23,560 nucleotides of DNA from Eubacteriales Family XIII. Incertae Sedis bacterium (GCA_031269205.1 JAISZM010000007.1:1-23560), one strand, 5' to 3'. Numbered from the stretch's first letter, positions 7,618 to 15,062 are shown. Numbers and translations: made by a program. The notes: a model not told the origin generated them from the sequence alone.

Positions 7618-8634
7618 CTACGCTGTCACTCTATCCAGTACGAGCTGCGCGATCTGAACCGCGTTCGTCGCGGCGCCTTTGCGTATATTGTCCGCGACAC
7701 ACCAGATGTTAAGACCGTTATCGACCGAAAAGTCGCGCCGCACGCGGCCGACATAGACCTCGTCCGTCCCCGCCGCCTCACGCGCCAGAGGATAGACGTT
7801 ATGTACCGGATCATCTTTCAGCGTGATCCCAGGCGAGTCCGCAAAGAGCTTCTTGACGTCCCCCACCTCGAACGGAACCTTGAGTTCGATGTTGATGGAC
7901 TCGCTATGCGAATTGAAGACGGGCGCCCGCACCGTCGTCGCCGTCACCGCTATGGAATCGTCGTCCAGTATCTTGTGCGTCTCATTGATCATCTTCATCT
8001 CTTCTTTTGTGTAGCCATTTTCCTCGAAAACGTCGATATGCGGCAGACAGTTGCCCGCGATCGGATGCGGATAAGCGCTGCACAAATCGTTGCCCTTCAA
8101 GCCTTCCGACAGTTCGTGAATACCTTTGACACCGGATCCGGATACCGCCCGATAGGTCGAGTAGACGACACGCTTCAGTCCGTATCTGTCATGTAGCGGC
8201 TTCAGCGCCACCACCGCCTGTATCGTAGAGCAGTTCGGATTCGCGATGATCCTCTTCTTGTCGAAGGCCTCGAACGCCGTCTGTGGGTTGACTTCCGGCA
8301 CGACGAGCGGGACGCCCGGATCCATGCGCCACTGGCTGCTGTTGTCTACGACGAGGATACCGCGCGCCGCCGCGATGGGCGCGAAATGCTCTGATGGACC
8401 GCCGCCGGCGGAGAAAAGCGCGATGTCGATGTCCTTACCGTCAAACGACTGATCGCTGATCCCTTCAACGCGGTAATCCCGGCCGTCGAAGGTGAGCGTC
8501 TTTCCGTCCTCATCGGGAGCGGCGAACATAGAGACTTTATCATAGGGGAATTTTCTTTCTTCGAGAACTTTCAGGAATGTCGTTCCGACCATTCCGGTCG
8601 CGCCGACGATAGCAAGATTTGGTTTTCTGCTCAT
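7618..8634 (-). CDS. asd: Aspartate-semialdehyde dehydrogenase
   Basis: NADPH-dependent reduction of aspartyl phosphate to aspartate semialdehyde, shared by lysine, methionine, threonine and diaminopimelate synthesis. 338 residues. GATGMVGTTFL at 11-21 is the nucleotide-binding loop, SAGGGPSEHFAP (75-86) follows, and the catalytic cysteine is C135 in NPNCSTIQ. The ATG at 8632-8634 is chosen over an upstream in-frame start because GGAGGG lies seven bases before it and the protein then begins MSRKPNLAIVGATG. First gene of the minus-strand operon asd-hom-aminotransferase, divergent from aspartokinase. Confidence 0.97.
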   Translation of the reverse strand: MSRKPNLAIVGATGMVGTTFLKVLEERKFPYDKVSMFAAPDEDGKTLTFDGRDYRVEGISDQSFDGKDIDIALFSAGGGPSEHFAPIAAARGILVVDNSSQWRMDPGVPLVVPEVNPQTAFEAFDKKRIIANPNCSTIQAVVALKPLHDRYGLKRVVYSTYRAVSGSGVKGIHELSEGLKGNDLCSAYPHPIAGNCLPHIDVFEENGYTKEEMKMINETHKILDDDSIAVTATTVRAPVFNSHSESINIELKVPFEVGDVKKLFADSPGITLKDDPVHNVYPLAREAAGTDEVYVGRVRRDFSVDNGLNIWCVADNIRKGAATNAVQIAQLVLDRVTA

Positions 8635-8676
8635 CTTTTTTCCCTCCGCTTCACTACCTATACGAGCGATATGAAA

Positions 8677-8705
8677 TTGATTATTCACCCGCTACGGGGT
8701 ACAAT
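8677..8705 (+). promoter_or_regulatory. Predicted promoter for aspartokinase
   Basis: TTGATT (8677-8682) and TACAAT (8700-8705) are spaced by 17 bases. Transcription would start near 8712, giving a leader of about 120 bases. I see no lysine riboswitch (L-box) elements in it. A small inverted repeat, CCCG-CTA-CGGG (8689-8698), sits in the spacer. The site overlaps the opposing asd promoter. Confidence 0.6.
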
Positions 8706-8707
8706 TT

Positions 8708-8716
8708 ATTATAACA
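8708..8716 (-). promoter_or_regulatory. Extended -10 promoter for asd-hom-aminotransferase operon
   Basis: Minus-strand TGTTATAAT gives a consensus -10 (8708-8713) with a TG extension. No -35 match is visible 17 bases upstream. The start point would be near 8701, about 65 bases before the asd ATG and inside the opposing aspartokinase promoter. Confidence 0.55.
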
Positions 8717-8832
8717 CACGAGCAGAGCCGCGCGTGCTTTGCGACGAAGAAGGGCGTACAACAGCCGTAGGGAAGCGCGTCGTCAAGTTCGTGGAGCGAT
8801 ATTATCGTCAGGTGGAATTTCAGGAGGGAAAG

Positions 8833-10152
8833 ATGGGCGTCATCACAGCAAAATTCGGCGGTTCATCCGTAGCGGACGCGGCGCAGATACGCAAGACGAA
8901 AGACATTGTCATGAGCCGTTCGAACCGCCGTTACGTGGTCGTTTCCGGCCCCGGGAAACGGTCGAGTGAAGATGAAAAAGTCACCGACCTGCTCTATAGA
9001 TACCAGGGACTCGCGGCAGCAGGCGACGAGAACGGCGCAGCCGCGGTATTCTCCGTCATCGAGGAACGTTTCATAGGGCTAAAAAGGGAACTGGCCGCCT
9101 CTGTGGACATCGAATCCGCCCTCGCGAAGGTGGCGGCCGATCTGACAGCCGGCGCGAGCGCCGACTACGCGGCCAGCCGCGGAGAGTTTCTGAACGCGCA
9201 GTTGATTGCCGCTTTCTACGGTTACGACTTCGTGGATGCGGCGGGCCTCGTGCTTTTTGACGAGGACGGAAACTTCCTCGCTGAGAAGACGAACGCGGCG
9301 TTGTCGGAGGAACTCGCGAAGCATGAACGCGCCGTCGTGCCGGGCTTTTACGGCACGTGGCCAGACGGCAGCCCGAAGACGTTCTCCCGGGGAGGCAGCG
9401 ACGTCACCGGAGCGCTCGTCGCCCGCGCCGTACAGGCGGATGTCTACGAGAACTGGACGGACGTATCCGGCTTCCTCATGACCGATCCGCGCGTCGTGAA
9501 AAATCCTCACCCCATCCCTGTGATCTCCTATCGCGAACAGCGGGAGCTGTCCTCCATGGGCGCGTCCGTCCTGCATGAGGACGCGGTGACGCCGGCGCGT
9601 CTCGCGGGAATCCCGATCAACATCCGTAATACGAACGCGCCGGACGAGGCCGGAACGATGATCGTCTCGGACGACGCGCCGGAGGCCGTGTCGCCGGGCG
9701 TGCGGGGAATTTCGGGCAAGAAGGGGTATGCGGCTCTGCGCGTCTACAGGAACGCGGCGGGCGGCGGCGCGCGCATCCTGGCGCCGATATTTGCCGTCGC
9801 GTCGCAACGCGGGATTCAGCCGGATTTCGCGCTGTCCGCGGTGGACGCCGCAACGCTGTATTTCGCGGACGGGGCGGATGCCTCAGCCTTGGCCTCCGCC
9901 CTCGAAAAGGAGTCCTCTGAAACGCGCGCGGAAGAGACGACCGTCGCCGGGGGAATCACGCTCATCGCGGTGGTCGGAAACGGCGTCGGCGCCGATCCCG
10001 GCGCCGCGGCGAAGGCCACCGCCGCGCTGGCGGAGGGGGGGATCAAATCTTACGGCGCCTGTTTCAGCGTCAGCGAAACAAACCTCCTAGTCGGCGTGGC
10101 GGACAGAGACTATGAAGCGGCGTTAAACGCTCTCTACGCGAAGTTCTCGTAA
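8833..10152 (+). CDS. lysC: Aspartokinase
   Basis: Phosphorylates aspartate to aspartyl phosphate, the committed step of the aspartate family. 439 residues. KFGGSS at 7-12 is the kinase signature, VVSGPGKRSSEDEKVTDLLY at 36-55 follows, and SRGGSDVTG at 185-193 and the TDPR segment near 220 line the substrate site. About residues 285-439 form two C-terminal ACT-like domains, the usual place for lysine or threonine feedback. The ATG at 8833 is chosen because AGGAGG ends five bases before it and the protein begins MGVITAKFGGSS; the frame is open upstream but has no family sequence. Single plus-strand gene, divergent from asd and convergent with asp23. The symbol is generic; which amino acid inhibits it cannot be read from the sequence. 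Confidence 0.97.
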   Translation: MGVITAKFGGSSVADAAQIRKTKDIVMSRSNRRYVVVSGPGKRSSEDEKVTDLLYRYQGLAAAGDENGAAAVFSVIEERFIGLKRELAASVDIESALAKVAADLTAGASADYAASRGEFLNAQLIAAFYGYDFVDAAGLVLFDEDGNFLAEKTNAALSEELAKHERAVVPGFYGTWPDGSPKTFSRGGSDVTGALVARAVQADVYENWTDVSGFLMTDPRVVKNPHPIPVISYREQRELSSMGASVLHEDAVTPARLAGIPINIRNTNAPDEAGTMIVSDDAPEAVSPGVRGISGKKGYAALRVYRNAAGGGARILAPIFAVASQRGIQPDFALSAVDAATLYFADGADASALASALEKESSETRAEETTVAGGITLIAVVGNGVGADPGAAAKATAALAEGGIKSYGACFSVSETNLLVGVADRDYEAALNALYAKFS

Positions 10153-10167
10153 GCCGAAAAATCTTCA

Positions 10168-10590
10168 TCAACGCTCCGGATGAGCGCTTTCGCGGGGGAC
10201 GGCGTGTGTCGTCACCTCTATGTTTCGCTTGGAAACATTCTTCGCGAGCAACCCCTTGACGCTGATCGTGAGTTCGCCGATCCCGACGCCAGTGATGTGC
10301 GACGCCTCGGCGCGGAAAGCCCTGTCGATATCCTCACAGACCTTGGTCACGCTCGAGCCGAAACGCACGAGGATATAGATGGTGACGTTCAGCGCGTCGT
10401 CCTTGAACGCGGCGTCGACTATCGCGTCGTCGGCCGCGCCCGATGCGCCTTCGCCGCGAAGCTGCCTACCCTTCACATCCGAAGGCACGGCCCGGCCGTC
10501 CGTCGCCTCTATGGCTCGCCGCGCGATGGAGCCGATGATGTTCTCGCCGTAACGAATCCTGCCCCTGTCGGTTTTCTCCTTGAAAAACAT
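10168..10590 (-). CDS. Asp23/Gls24 family envelope stress protein
   Basis: Small protein of the Asp23/Gls24 (DUF322) family, abundant envelope-associated proteins of Gram-positive bacteria. 140 residues. The domain begins about residue 14 (RYGENIIGSIARRAIEATDG), has the central LNVTIYILVRFGSSVTKVCEDI segment, then ITGVGIGELTISVKGLL. It lies downstream of rpmB on the same strand but is separated by the rpmB terminator; rpmB and an Asp23 gene are also neighbours in Bacillus. The ATG has no recognisable ribosome site, and an extended -10 ends six bases before it, so the mRNA may be leaderless. No later ATG, GTG or TTG would keep the conserved N-terminus. Confidence 0.88.
   Translation of the reverse strand: MFFKEKTDRGRIRYGENIIGSIARRAIEATDGRAVPSDVKGRQLRGEGASGAADDAIVDAAFKDDALNVTIYILVRFGSSVTKVCEDIDRAFRAEASHITGVGIGELTISVKGLLAKNVSKRNIEVTTHAVPRESAHPER
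10172..10186. terminator. Weak hairpin at the end of asp23, between convergent asp23 and aspartokinase
   Basis: CGCTC and GAGCG flank a five-base loop, ending one base before the asp23 stop codon. On the minus strand TTTTT follows about 11 bases later. The distance from the stem is too long for a standard intrinsic terminator, so this is tentative. Only 15 bases separate the two convergent genes, which makes some end signal likely. Confidence 0.3.
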
Positions 10591-10596
10591 AGAGCT

Positions 10597-10605
10597 ATTC
10601 TATCA
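10597..10605 (-). promoter_or_regulatory. Extended -10 element directly upstream of asp23
   Basis: Minus-strand TGATAGAAT gives TAGAAT with a TG extension. Only six bases separate it from the asp23 ATG (10588-10590), so the expected start point is the A of the ATG itself. No good -35 is seen at 16-19 bases. Confidence 0.5.
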
Positions 10606-10671
10606 CAAGAGAGCCGACGCGTCGCCACAATCGAAAACTATTACCCCGGCAGCGAACAGCAGGGGTGATAT

Positions 10672-10701
10672 AAAAACAGGAACGTACCTTCTACGCTCCT
10701 G
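10672..10701 (-). terminator. Rho-independent terminator after rpmB
   Basis: On the minus strand CAGGAGCGTA pairs with TACGTTCCTG over 10 bp (one G-U) around a GAAGG loop and is followed at once by TTTTTATAT. It lies about 50 bases after the rpmB stop codon and 80 bases before asp23, so the two genes are separate units. Confidence 0.88.
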
Positions 10702-10752
10702 CCGGAATATCGCTGCGTACCGCCTACCGATGATGTGGATTGCGGATGGAAC

Positions 10753-10944
10753 CTACAAGACGCGCGTGACCTTGCCGGAACGGATGCAGCTCGTGCAGAC
10801 CTTGATACGTTTCGGCGTGCCGCCTTCGTTGATCTTGACGGTCTGGATATTCACGTTCCACTTTCTTCTCGTATGGCGGTTCGAGTGGGAGACGTTGTTT
10901 CCGGACGCCTGCCCCTTTCCGCATATAGCGCATTTCCTTGACAT
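10753..10944 (-). CDS. rpmB: 50S ribosomal protein L28, zinc-binding form
   Basis: Large-subunit ribosomal protein. 63 residues: MSRKCAICGKG at the start, then NNVSHSNRHTRRKW, the family signature, and VCTSCIRSGKV near the end. The two CxxC pairs (C5/C8 and C50/C53) mark the zinc-ribbon (C+) form, so this copy is not the zinc-free paralogue made under zinc starvation. AAGGAGG stands six bases before the ATG at 10942-10944; in-frame codons upstream lack family sequence. It is a single-gene unit with its own promoter and terminator, and shares an intergenic region of 259 bases with divergent tgt. Confidence 0.97.
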   Translation of the reverse strand: MSRKCAICGKGQASGNNVSHSNRHTRRKWNVNIQTVKINEGGTPKRIKVCTSCIRSGKVTRVL

Positions 10945-11065
10945 TTCGCACCTCCTTGCGTTTGCTCCTATCGTACAGACCCTGCCCGTGACATCGCGCA
11001 CAGGCGGCGACGTCGCGGTTTATACTCAATCAGGGTTTTTCCTTTCTTCAAAACACGCAAAGAAT

Positions 11066-11094
11066 ATGATACCATAGGAAAATATGCGACGCAA
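11066..11094 (-). promoter_or_regulatory. Promoter for rpmB
   Basis: On the minus strand TTGCGT (11089-11094), 17 bases, then TATCAT (11066-11071) with a TGG extension. The start point would be near 11059, leaving a leader of about 115 bases that contains a perfect GCGACGTCGC palindrome (11007-11016). The remaining part of the 259-base rpmB/tgt gap toward tgt holds a CGCCCC/GGGGCG inverted repeat (11121-11148) but no convincing tgt promoter. Confidence 0.65.
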
Positions 11095-11203
11095 GGAAGA
11101 GTTGAAAACTTTTTTACACGCGCCCCGAACGCCCGGAGTCTAGGGGCGGGGGAGCAAACGTTAACCTACTATCCTTCAGCTTCAAGGAGCGATGATGTGA
11201 ACT

Positions 11204-12334
11204 ATGGCATTTGATTTTCAGATAATAGAGAGCGACGGCGTCACGGCGGCCCGCGCGGGGCGGCTCACCACTCCGCACGGAGCGGTTGACACGCCTGTCT
11301 TCATGCCGGTGGGGACGCAGGCGACGGTCAAAGCGCTGACGCCCGAACAGGTGGCGGGCGCGGGCGCGAAGATCATCCTCGCGAACACCTACCATCTCTT
11401 TCTGCGCCCGGGAGCGGAGGTGGTTGCGGGCGCGGGCGGGCTACACGGCTTCATGAACTGGGACGGTCCTCTGCTCACGGACAGCGGAGGATTCCAGGTG
11501 TTCAGTCTCGCGGACTCGCGCAAGGTGAGCGAGGATGGCGTGACCTTCCGCTCCCACATCGACGGATCGAAACAGATACTGACGCCTGAGACATCCATAG
11601 AGGTGCAACACGCGCTCGGCGCCGACATCATCATGGCGTTCGACGAGTGTTCGGCCTATCCCTCGGAACGCGCCTACGCGGAGGAAGCGCTCGCGCGCAC
11701 GACGCGCTGGCTCGCGCGCTGTGTCGACGAGCACAATCGCTCGGGCGACAAGGACAGACAGGCTCTTTTCGGCATCATGCAGGGCGGCGCGTACCACGAC
11801 CTGCGACGCAGGAGCGCTGAGGAGATCACCGCTCACGACTTGCCCGGCTACGCGATAGGCGGCCTGGCCGTCGGCGAGCCGAAGGACGTGATGTACGACA
11901 TGTTGGACGACTGCGTAGACCTGTTGCCCAGGGACAGGCCGCGTTATCTGATGGGCGTCGGCAGCCCCGACGACATCCTCGAAGCCGTCGCGCGCGGCGT
12001 CGATATGTTCGATTGCGTGATTCCCACGCGCGAAGCGCGGCACGGCGACGCGATGACCGCGAGGGGCAGGATCAACATCAAGAATGCGCGGTTCGAACGT
12101 GACTACGGCCCGCTCGACGCGGAATGCGACTGTTATACGTGCAGGAATTACACGCGCGCCTACCTGCGCCACCTGTTCAAGGCCGGGGAGATGCTGTCGG
12201 CGACGCTGCTGTCCCTGCACAACATTCGCTTCCTCACGCGCCTCATGGAACGCGTGAGAGCATCCATCAAGGACGGCTCGTTCACAAAACTCAAAGCGGA
12301 TTTGTTATTTTACTATTACGGCGCGCGGAAATAA
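11204..12334 (+). CDS. tgt: tRNA-guanine transglycosylase
   Basis: Exchanges guanine-34 of GUN-anticodon tRNAs for the queuosine precursor preQ1. 376 residues, the standard length. D93 lies in LTDSGGFQVFSL, the nucleophile D270 in DCVIPTREARHG, and the zinc ligands are C308, C310, C313 and H339. The ATG at 11204 gives MAFDFQII. Its ribosome site is odd: AAGGAG (11184-11189) is 14 bases away, and between them is a two-codon frame ATG-ATG-TGA with much closer spacing. The partner QueA is on the minus strand at 16849-17937; in many bacteria queA and tgt are adjacent. Confidence 0.98.
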   Translation: MAFDFQIIESDGVTAARAGRLTTPHGAVDTPVFMPVGTQATVKALTPEQVAGAGAKIILANTYHLFLRPGAEVVAGAGGLHGFMNWDGPLLTDSGGFQVFSLADSRKVSEDGVTFRSHIDGSKQILTPETSIEVQHALGADIIMAFDECSAYPSERAYAEEALARTTRWLARCVDEHNRSGDKDRQALFGIMQGGAYHDLRRRSAEEITAHDLPGYAIGGLAVGEPKDVMYDMLDDCVDLLPRDRPRYLMGVGSPDDILEAVARGVDMFDCVIPTREARHGDAMTARGRINIKNARFERDYGPLDAECDCYTCRNYTRAYLRHLFKAGEMLSATLLSLHNIRFLTRLMERVRASIKDGSFTKLKADLLFYYYGARK

Positions 12335-12409
12335 GCTTTCGGTGAGCGGCCCGCCTCAGAGCCAGAGGTCTATCCCTTTGGCCTGACGCTGTTTCCGCGA
12401 CAAATGTAG

Positions 12410-12415
12410 TATAAT
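12410..12415 (+). promoter_or_regulatory. Consensus -10 (TATAAT) upstream of metA
   Basis: TATAAT lies 18 bases before the metA ATG, with AAAGGAG (12422-12428) between them. No convincing -35 is found at 15-19 bases, so it may depend on an activator or be fortuitous. The rest of the 99-base tgt-metA gap has one seven-pair imperfect hairpin (12361-12380) without a T-run. No SAM riboswitch (S-box) features are visible. Confidence 0.45.
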
Positions 12416-12433
12416 GAGAACAAAGGAGAGCAC

Positions 12434-13372
12434 ATGCCCATACTGGTACCGAACGGCCTACCCGCATACGACATACTCAACGAAGAAAACATCTTCGTCA
12501 TGTATAAGGATGTCGCGACGAAGCAGGACATCCGCCCGCTGAAAATCGGAATCGTCAACCTCATGCCCGTCAAAGAGATCACGGAGACGCAGCTGATACG
12601 TATGCTCGCAAACACTCCGCTGCAGGTCGATCTGCAGCTGCTGACCCTGTCGTCGCACACGTCCAAGAACACGGATCCGCTGCACATGGAGAACTTCTAC
12701 ATCACGTTCGACAAGATACGGGACGAGCGCTTCGACGGCCTTATCATCACGGGGGCGCCGATCGAGACGCTGCCGTTCGAGGAGGTCGACTACTGGCAGG
12801 AACTGACGGAAATCATGGATTACTCGCTCTCGAACGTGTTCAGCACGCTGCACCTGTGCTGGGGTTCGCAGGCCGCGCTCTACCACCACTTCGGCATAGA
12901 GAAGCGGTTGCTCCCGAAAAAACTCTTCGGCGTGTACGAACACAACGTCGTAGACAAGAGATCCGAGTTTGTGCGCGGCTTCGACGAGTTCTTCTATGCT
13001 CCGCACTCCCGCTACACGGACATCCCGCGCGCGGCTGTGGCGGCCGAGCCGCGCCTGAACATCCTCGCCGAGTCAGACGAGGCGGGCATCCACATCGTCG
13101 CCACGACGGACAAGCGCATGGTGTTCCTGCAGGGGCATTTCGAATACGACTGGAACACGCTGAAGATAGAATACGACCGCGACTGCGAGAGGGGACTCGA
13201 CCAGGCGATACCCGTCAACTATTTCAAGGACGACGATCCCTCGAAATGGATCGTCATGAAGTGGAGCAGTCACGCCAATCTGTTCTTCGCGAACTGGCTG
13301 AATTACGTCTATCAGATGACGCCGTTCGATCTCGCCAATCTCGACCGGTATTGGAAGGCGGCCGGTATTTGA
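12434..13372 (+). CDS. metA: Homoserine O-acetyltransferase, MetA family (Glu111 type)
   Basis: Activates homoserine by acylation, the first step of methionine synthesis. 312 residues. The start MPILVPNGLPAYDIL is typical. The catalytic residues fall at the family positions: C142 (HLCWGSQAALYHHFG), H235 and E237 (LQGHFEYD). Residue 111 is glutamate in TGAPIETLPFE; in characterised MetA proteins glutamate there goes with acetyl-CoA and glycine with succinyl-CoA, so the product is predicted to be O-acetylhomoserine. AAAGGAG is five bases before the ATG. It receives homoserine from Hom encoded at 6617-7582. Its TGA overlaps the TTG start of the next gene. Confidence 0.97.
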   Translation: MPILVPNGLPAYDILNEENIFVMYKDVATKQDIRPLKIGIVNLMPVKEITETQLIRMLANTPLQVDLQLLTLSSHTSKNTDPLHMENFYITFDKIRDERFDGLIITGAPIETLPFEEVDYWQELTEIMDYSLSNVFSTLHLCWGSQAALYHHFGIEKRLLPKKLFGVYEHNVVDKRSEFVRGFDEFFYAPHSRYTDIPRAAVAAEPRLNILAESDEAGIHIVATTDKRMVFLQGHFEYDWNTLKIEYDRDCERGLDQAIPVNYFKDDDPSKWIVMKWSSHANLFFANWLNYVYQMTPFDLANLDRYWKAAGI

Positions 13373-14604
13373 GTCTCTATCCGAACGACTCTGATTGTCC
13401 GCACGCCGACGTCTGCGGCGGGTGCGCTTACCGGGGCGTTCCGTATTCGGAGCAGCTTTCGATAAAAAAAACGGAGACGCTCGCTTTTTTGAGCGAAGCG
13501 GGCGTTTCGGTCAATGTCGTTGACGACGGACGCGAAAGCCCGAAAGGCGACAGCGTCGAACGTGGCGGTGGTGCGGGGTATTTCTCCGGCGTGACACCCG
13601 CGCCGCGAACGTCGGCCTATCGCAACAGGATGGATTACAGCTTCGGCGACGAGGTGAAGGATGGGTCAATGACGCTCGGGCTTCATAGGCGCGGCAGCTA
13701 TATGTCCGTCATCGATACGGAGGGCTGTCTCATCGTGCCGCCGGACTTCAACGTGCTGCGCGCCGCCGTCCTCGCATGGGCGCTCGCGTCGGGTCACACG
13801 TTCTGGCACAAACGCTCGCGCAGCGGATTTTTGCGCAATCTCGTGCTGAGGCGCGGAGAAGCCACGGGGGAACTCATCGTAAACCTCGTCACCACGTCCG
13901 CCGAGAAACTCGAAGAGAACGCCTTCTCGGAGATGATAGCGAATCTGCCCCTTGAAAGCGGGCTTGCCGGCGTCATGCACACGATATACGACGGGCGCGC
14001 CGATACGGTGGCCTGCGATTCCATGAAAATCCTGCGTGGCAGGGATCACTATTTCGATGAGATGCTCGGCCTGCGCTTCCGGGTCAACGCTCTCTCTTTT
14101 TTTCAGACGAACACCTCGGCCGTGGAGGCCATGTTCGCGGAGACGTTCTCCCTGCTGCCGGAACTCGGCGACAAACAGGTCTTCGATATCTACTGCGGAA
14201 CGGGGGCGATATCTCTCGCTCTGGCCCGGCGCGCGCTGTCCGTGACAGGCGTCGAAATCATACCCGAGTCGGTGGCGGCGGCGAAGGAGAACGCCGCGTT
14301 GAACGACATAGCAAACTGCCGCTTTATCCTCGGCGACGCGCTCGAAGCGTTGGAATCCCTGAATGAGCGTCCAAACATGCTCGTCGCGGATCCGCCACGC
14401 ATGGGAATGCACCCGAAGGTTCTGAAAAAGGTCATGTCCTACGGGCTACCCGAGCTGCTCTATATCAGCTGCAATCCTAAGACGTTCGCGCGCGACATGG
14501 CGGCGATGCAGACGGCGGGTTATCGATTGGACGCGCTCCGCGCCTACGACAATTTTCCGTTCACAAGGCACACGGAACTGGTCGCGCACATAGCTAGGCG
14601 ATAA
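13369..14604 (+). CDS. 23S rRNA (uracil-C5)-methyltransferase, RlmD/RlmCD (RumA) family
   Basis: SAM-dependent m5U methyltransferase acting on 23S rRNA or tRNA. 411 residues from the TTG at 13369-13371, which overlaps the metA stop as TTGA; GGAAGG lies about ten bases before it. An N-terminal iron-sulfur site is visible as C10-x5-C16-x2-C19 plus a later cysteine in IDTEGCLIVPP. The TRAM domain of the larger relatives is absent. The methyltransferase core carries FFQTNTSAVEAMF, the SAM loop FDIYCGTGAISLALA, the VADPPRMGM motif, the catalytic ISCNP cysteine and the terminal HTELVAHI glutamate. The target (U747, U1939 or tRNA U54) cannot be decided from sequence alone. The frame stays open upstream through metA, but that part is not family sequence. 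Confidence 0.92.
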   Translation: MSLYPNDSDCPHADVCGGCAYRGVPYSEQLSIKKTETLAFLSEAGVSVNVVDDGRESPKGDSVERGGGAGYFSGVTPAPRTSAYRNRMDYSFGDEVKDGSMTLGLHRRGSYMSVIDTEGCLIVPPDFNVLRAAVLAWALASGHTFWHKRSRSGFLRNLVLRRGEATGELIVNLVTTSAEKLEENAFSEMIANLPLESGLAGVMHTIYDGRADTVACDSMKILRGRDHYFDEMLGLRFRVNALSFFQTNTSAVEAMFAETFSLLPELGDKQVFDIYCGTGAISLALARRALSVTGVEIIPESVAAAKENAALNDIANCRFILGDALEALESLNERPNMLVADPPRMGMHPKVLKKVMSYGLPELLYISCNPKTFARDMAAMQTAGYRLDALRAYDNFPFTRHTELVAHIARR

Positions 14605-14625
14605 AATCCGAAAGGTGTTATCGCC
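14597..14625. terminator. Bidirectional hairpin spanning the convergent methyltransferase and desulfoferrodoxin stops
   Basis: GGCGATAA (14597-14604, including the methyltransferase TAA stop) pairs perfectly with TTATCGCC (14618-14625), which ends next to the TAG stop of the opposite gene. The loop is 13 bases. No T-run follows on either strand. It is the only sequence between the two genes and probably serves both transcript ends. Confidence 0.55.
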
Positions 14626-15009
14626 CTACGCTTCGGCTGTCCAGAGGCCGTGCAGGTTGCAGTATTCGTACGCTCTGAGGGGAGCGTTCACGTCGTCGAC
14701 CGTGAATGTCGCCTCGGGGACTTCAGCCGGCGCGAGAGCCGCCCGCTGTGTGACATTCCCCTGCGCGATCACAATCCACTGGATATAATGCTCCTCGATC
14801 ATGGGATGAGGAACGCTGCCGACCTTGACCGTGACCTTGTCGCCGTCACGCTCGACGACGGGGACGTGCTTCTCCCGCGCCGCGTCCGTCGTGTTAGCGA
14901 CGAGCAGTTCCATCGGCTCGCCACAACAGATCGGAACGACTTTCGCGTCCTGAATGACGTCGAAAATATTTCCGCAATGGTTGCATCTGTAGAATTTCAT
15001 TTCGTTCAT
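14626..15009 (-). CDS. dfx: Desulfoferrodoxin (class II superoxide reductase)
   Basis: Reduces superoxide to hydrogen peroxide without releasing oxygen, a defence typical of anaerobes. 127 residues. The N-terminal desulforedoxin-like iron centre uses C9, C12, C28 and C29. The catalytic iron site is complete: H48 (REKH), H68 (PHP), H74 (EEHYIQWI), C117 and H120 (YCNLHG). K47 next to H48 is the conserved lysine of the active-site loop. AGGAGG stands five bases before the first ATG (15007-15009); a second ATG three codons on is too far from it. Monocistronic, with its own extended -10 promoter and a shared hairpin at the end. Confidence 0.97.
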   Translation of the reverse strand: MNEMKFYRCNHCGNIFDVIQDAKVVPICCGEPMELLVANTTDAAREKHVPVVERDGDKVTVKVGSVPHPMIEEHYIQWIVIAQGNVTQRAALAPAEVPEATFTVDDVNAPLRAYEYCNLHGLWTAEA

Positions 15010-15062
15010 TGGAACCTCCTATGCAGTTTCTGCACCTCTGTCCGCTCTCTCTACCTAATAGA

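Noticed and set aside
8706..8832. Leader peptide or lysine riboswitch before aspartokinase
   Set aside because: The leader is about 120 bases, shorter than an L-box of about 170-200, shows none of its conserved elements, and has no Lys/Thr/Met-rich small frame with a ribosome site.
12335..12433. SAM riboswitch before metA
   Set aside because: There are fewer than 100 bases, with a -10 about 18 bases before the ATG and no S-box pattern.
12856..13368. Upstream extension of the rRNA methyltransferase frame through metA
   Set aside because: It is a shadow of the clearly conserved MetA frame. The methyltransferase iron-sulfur cysteines begin ten residues after the TTG start.
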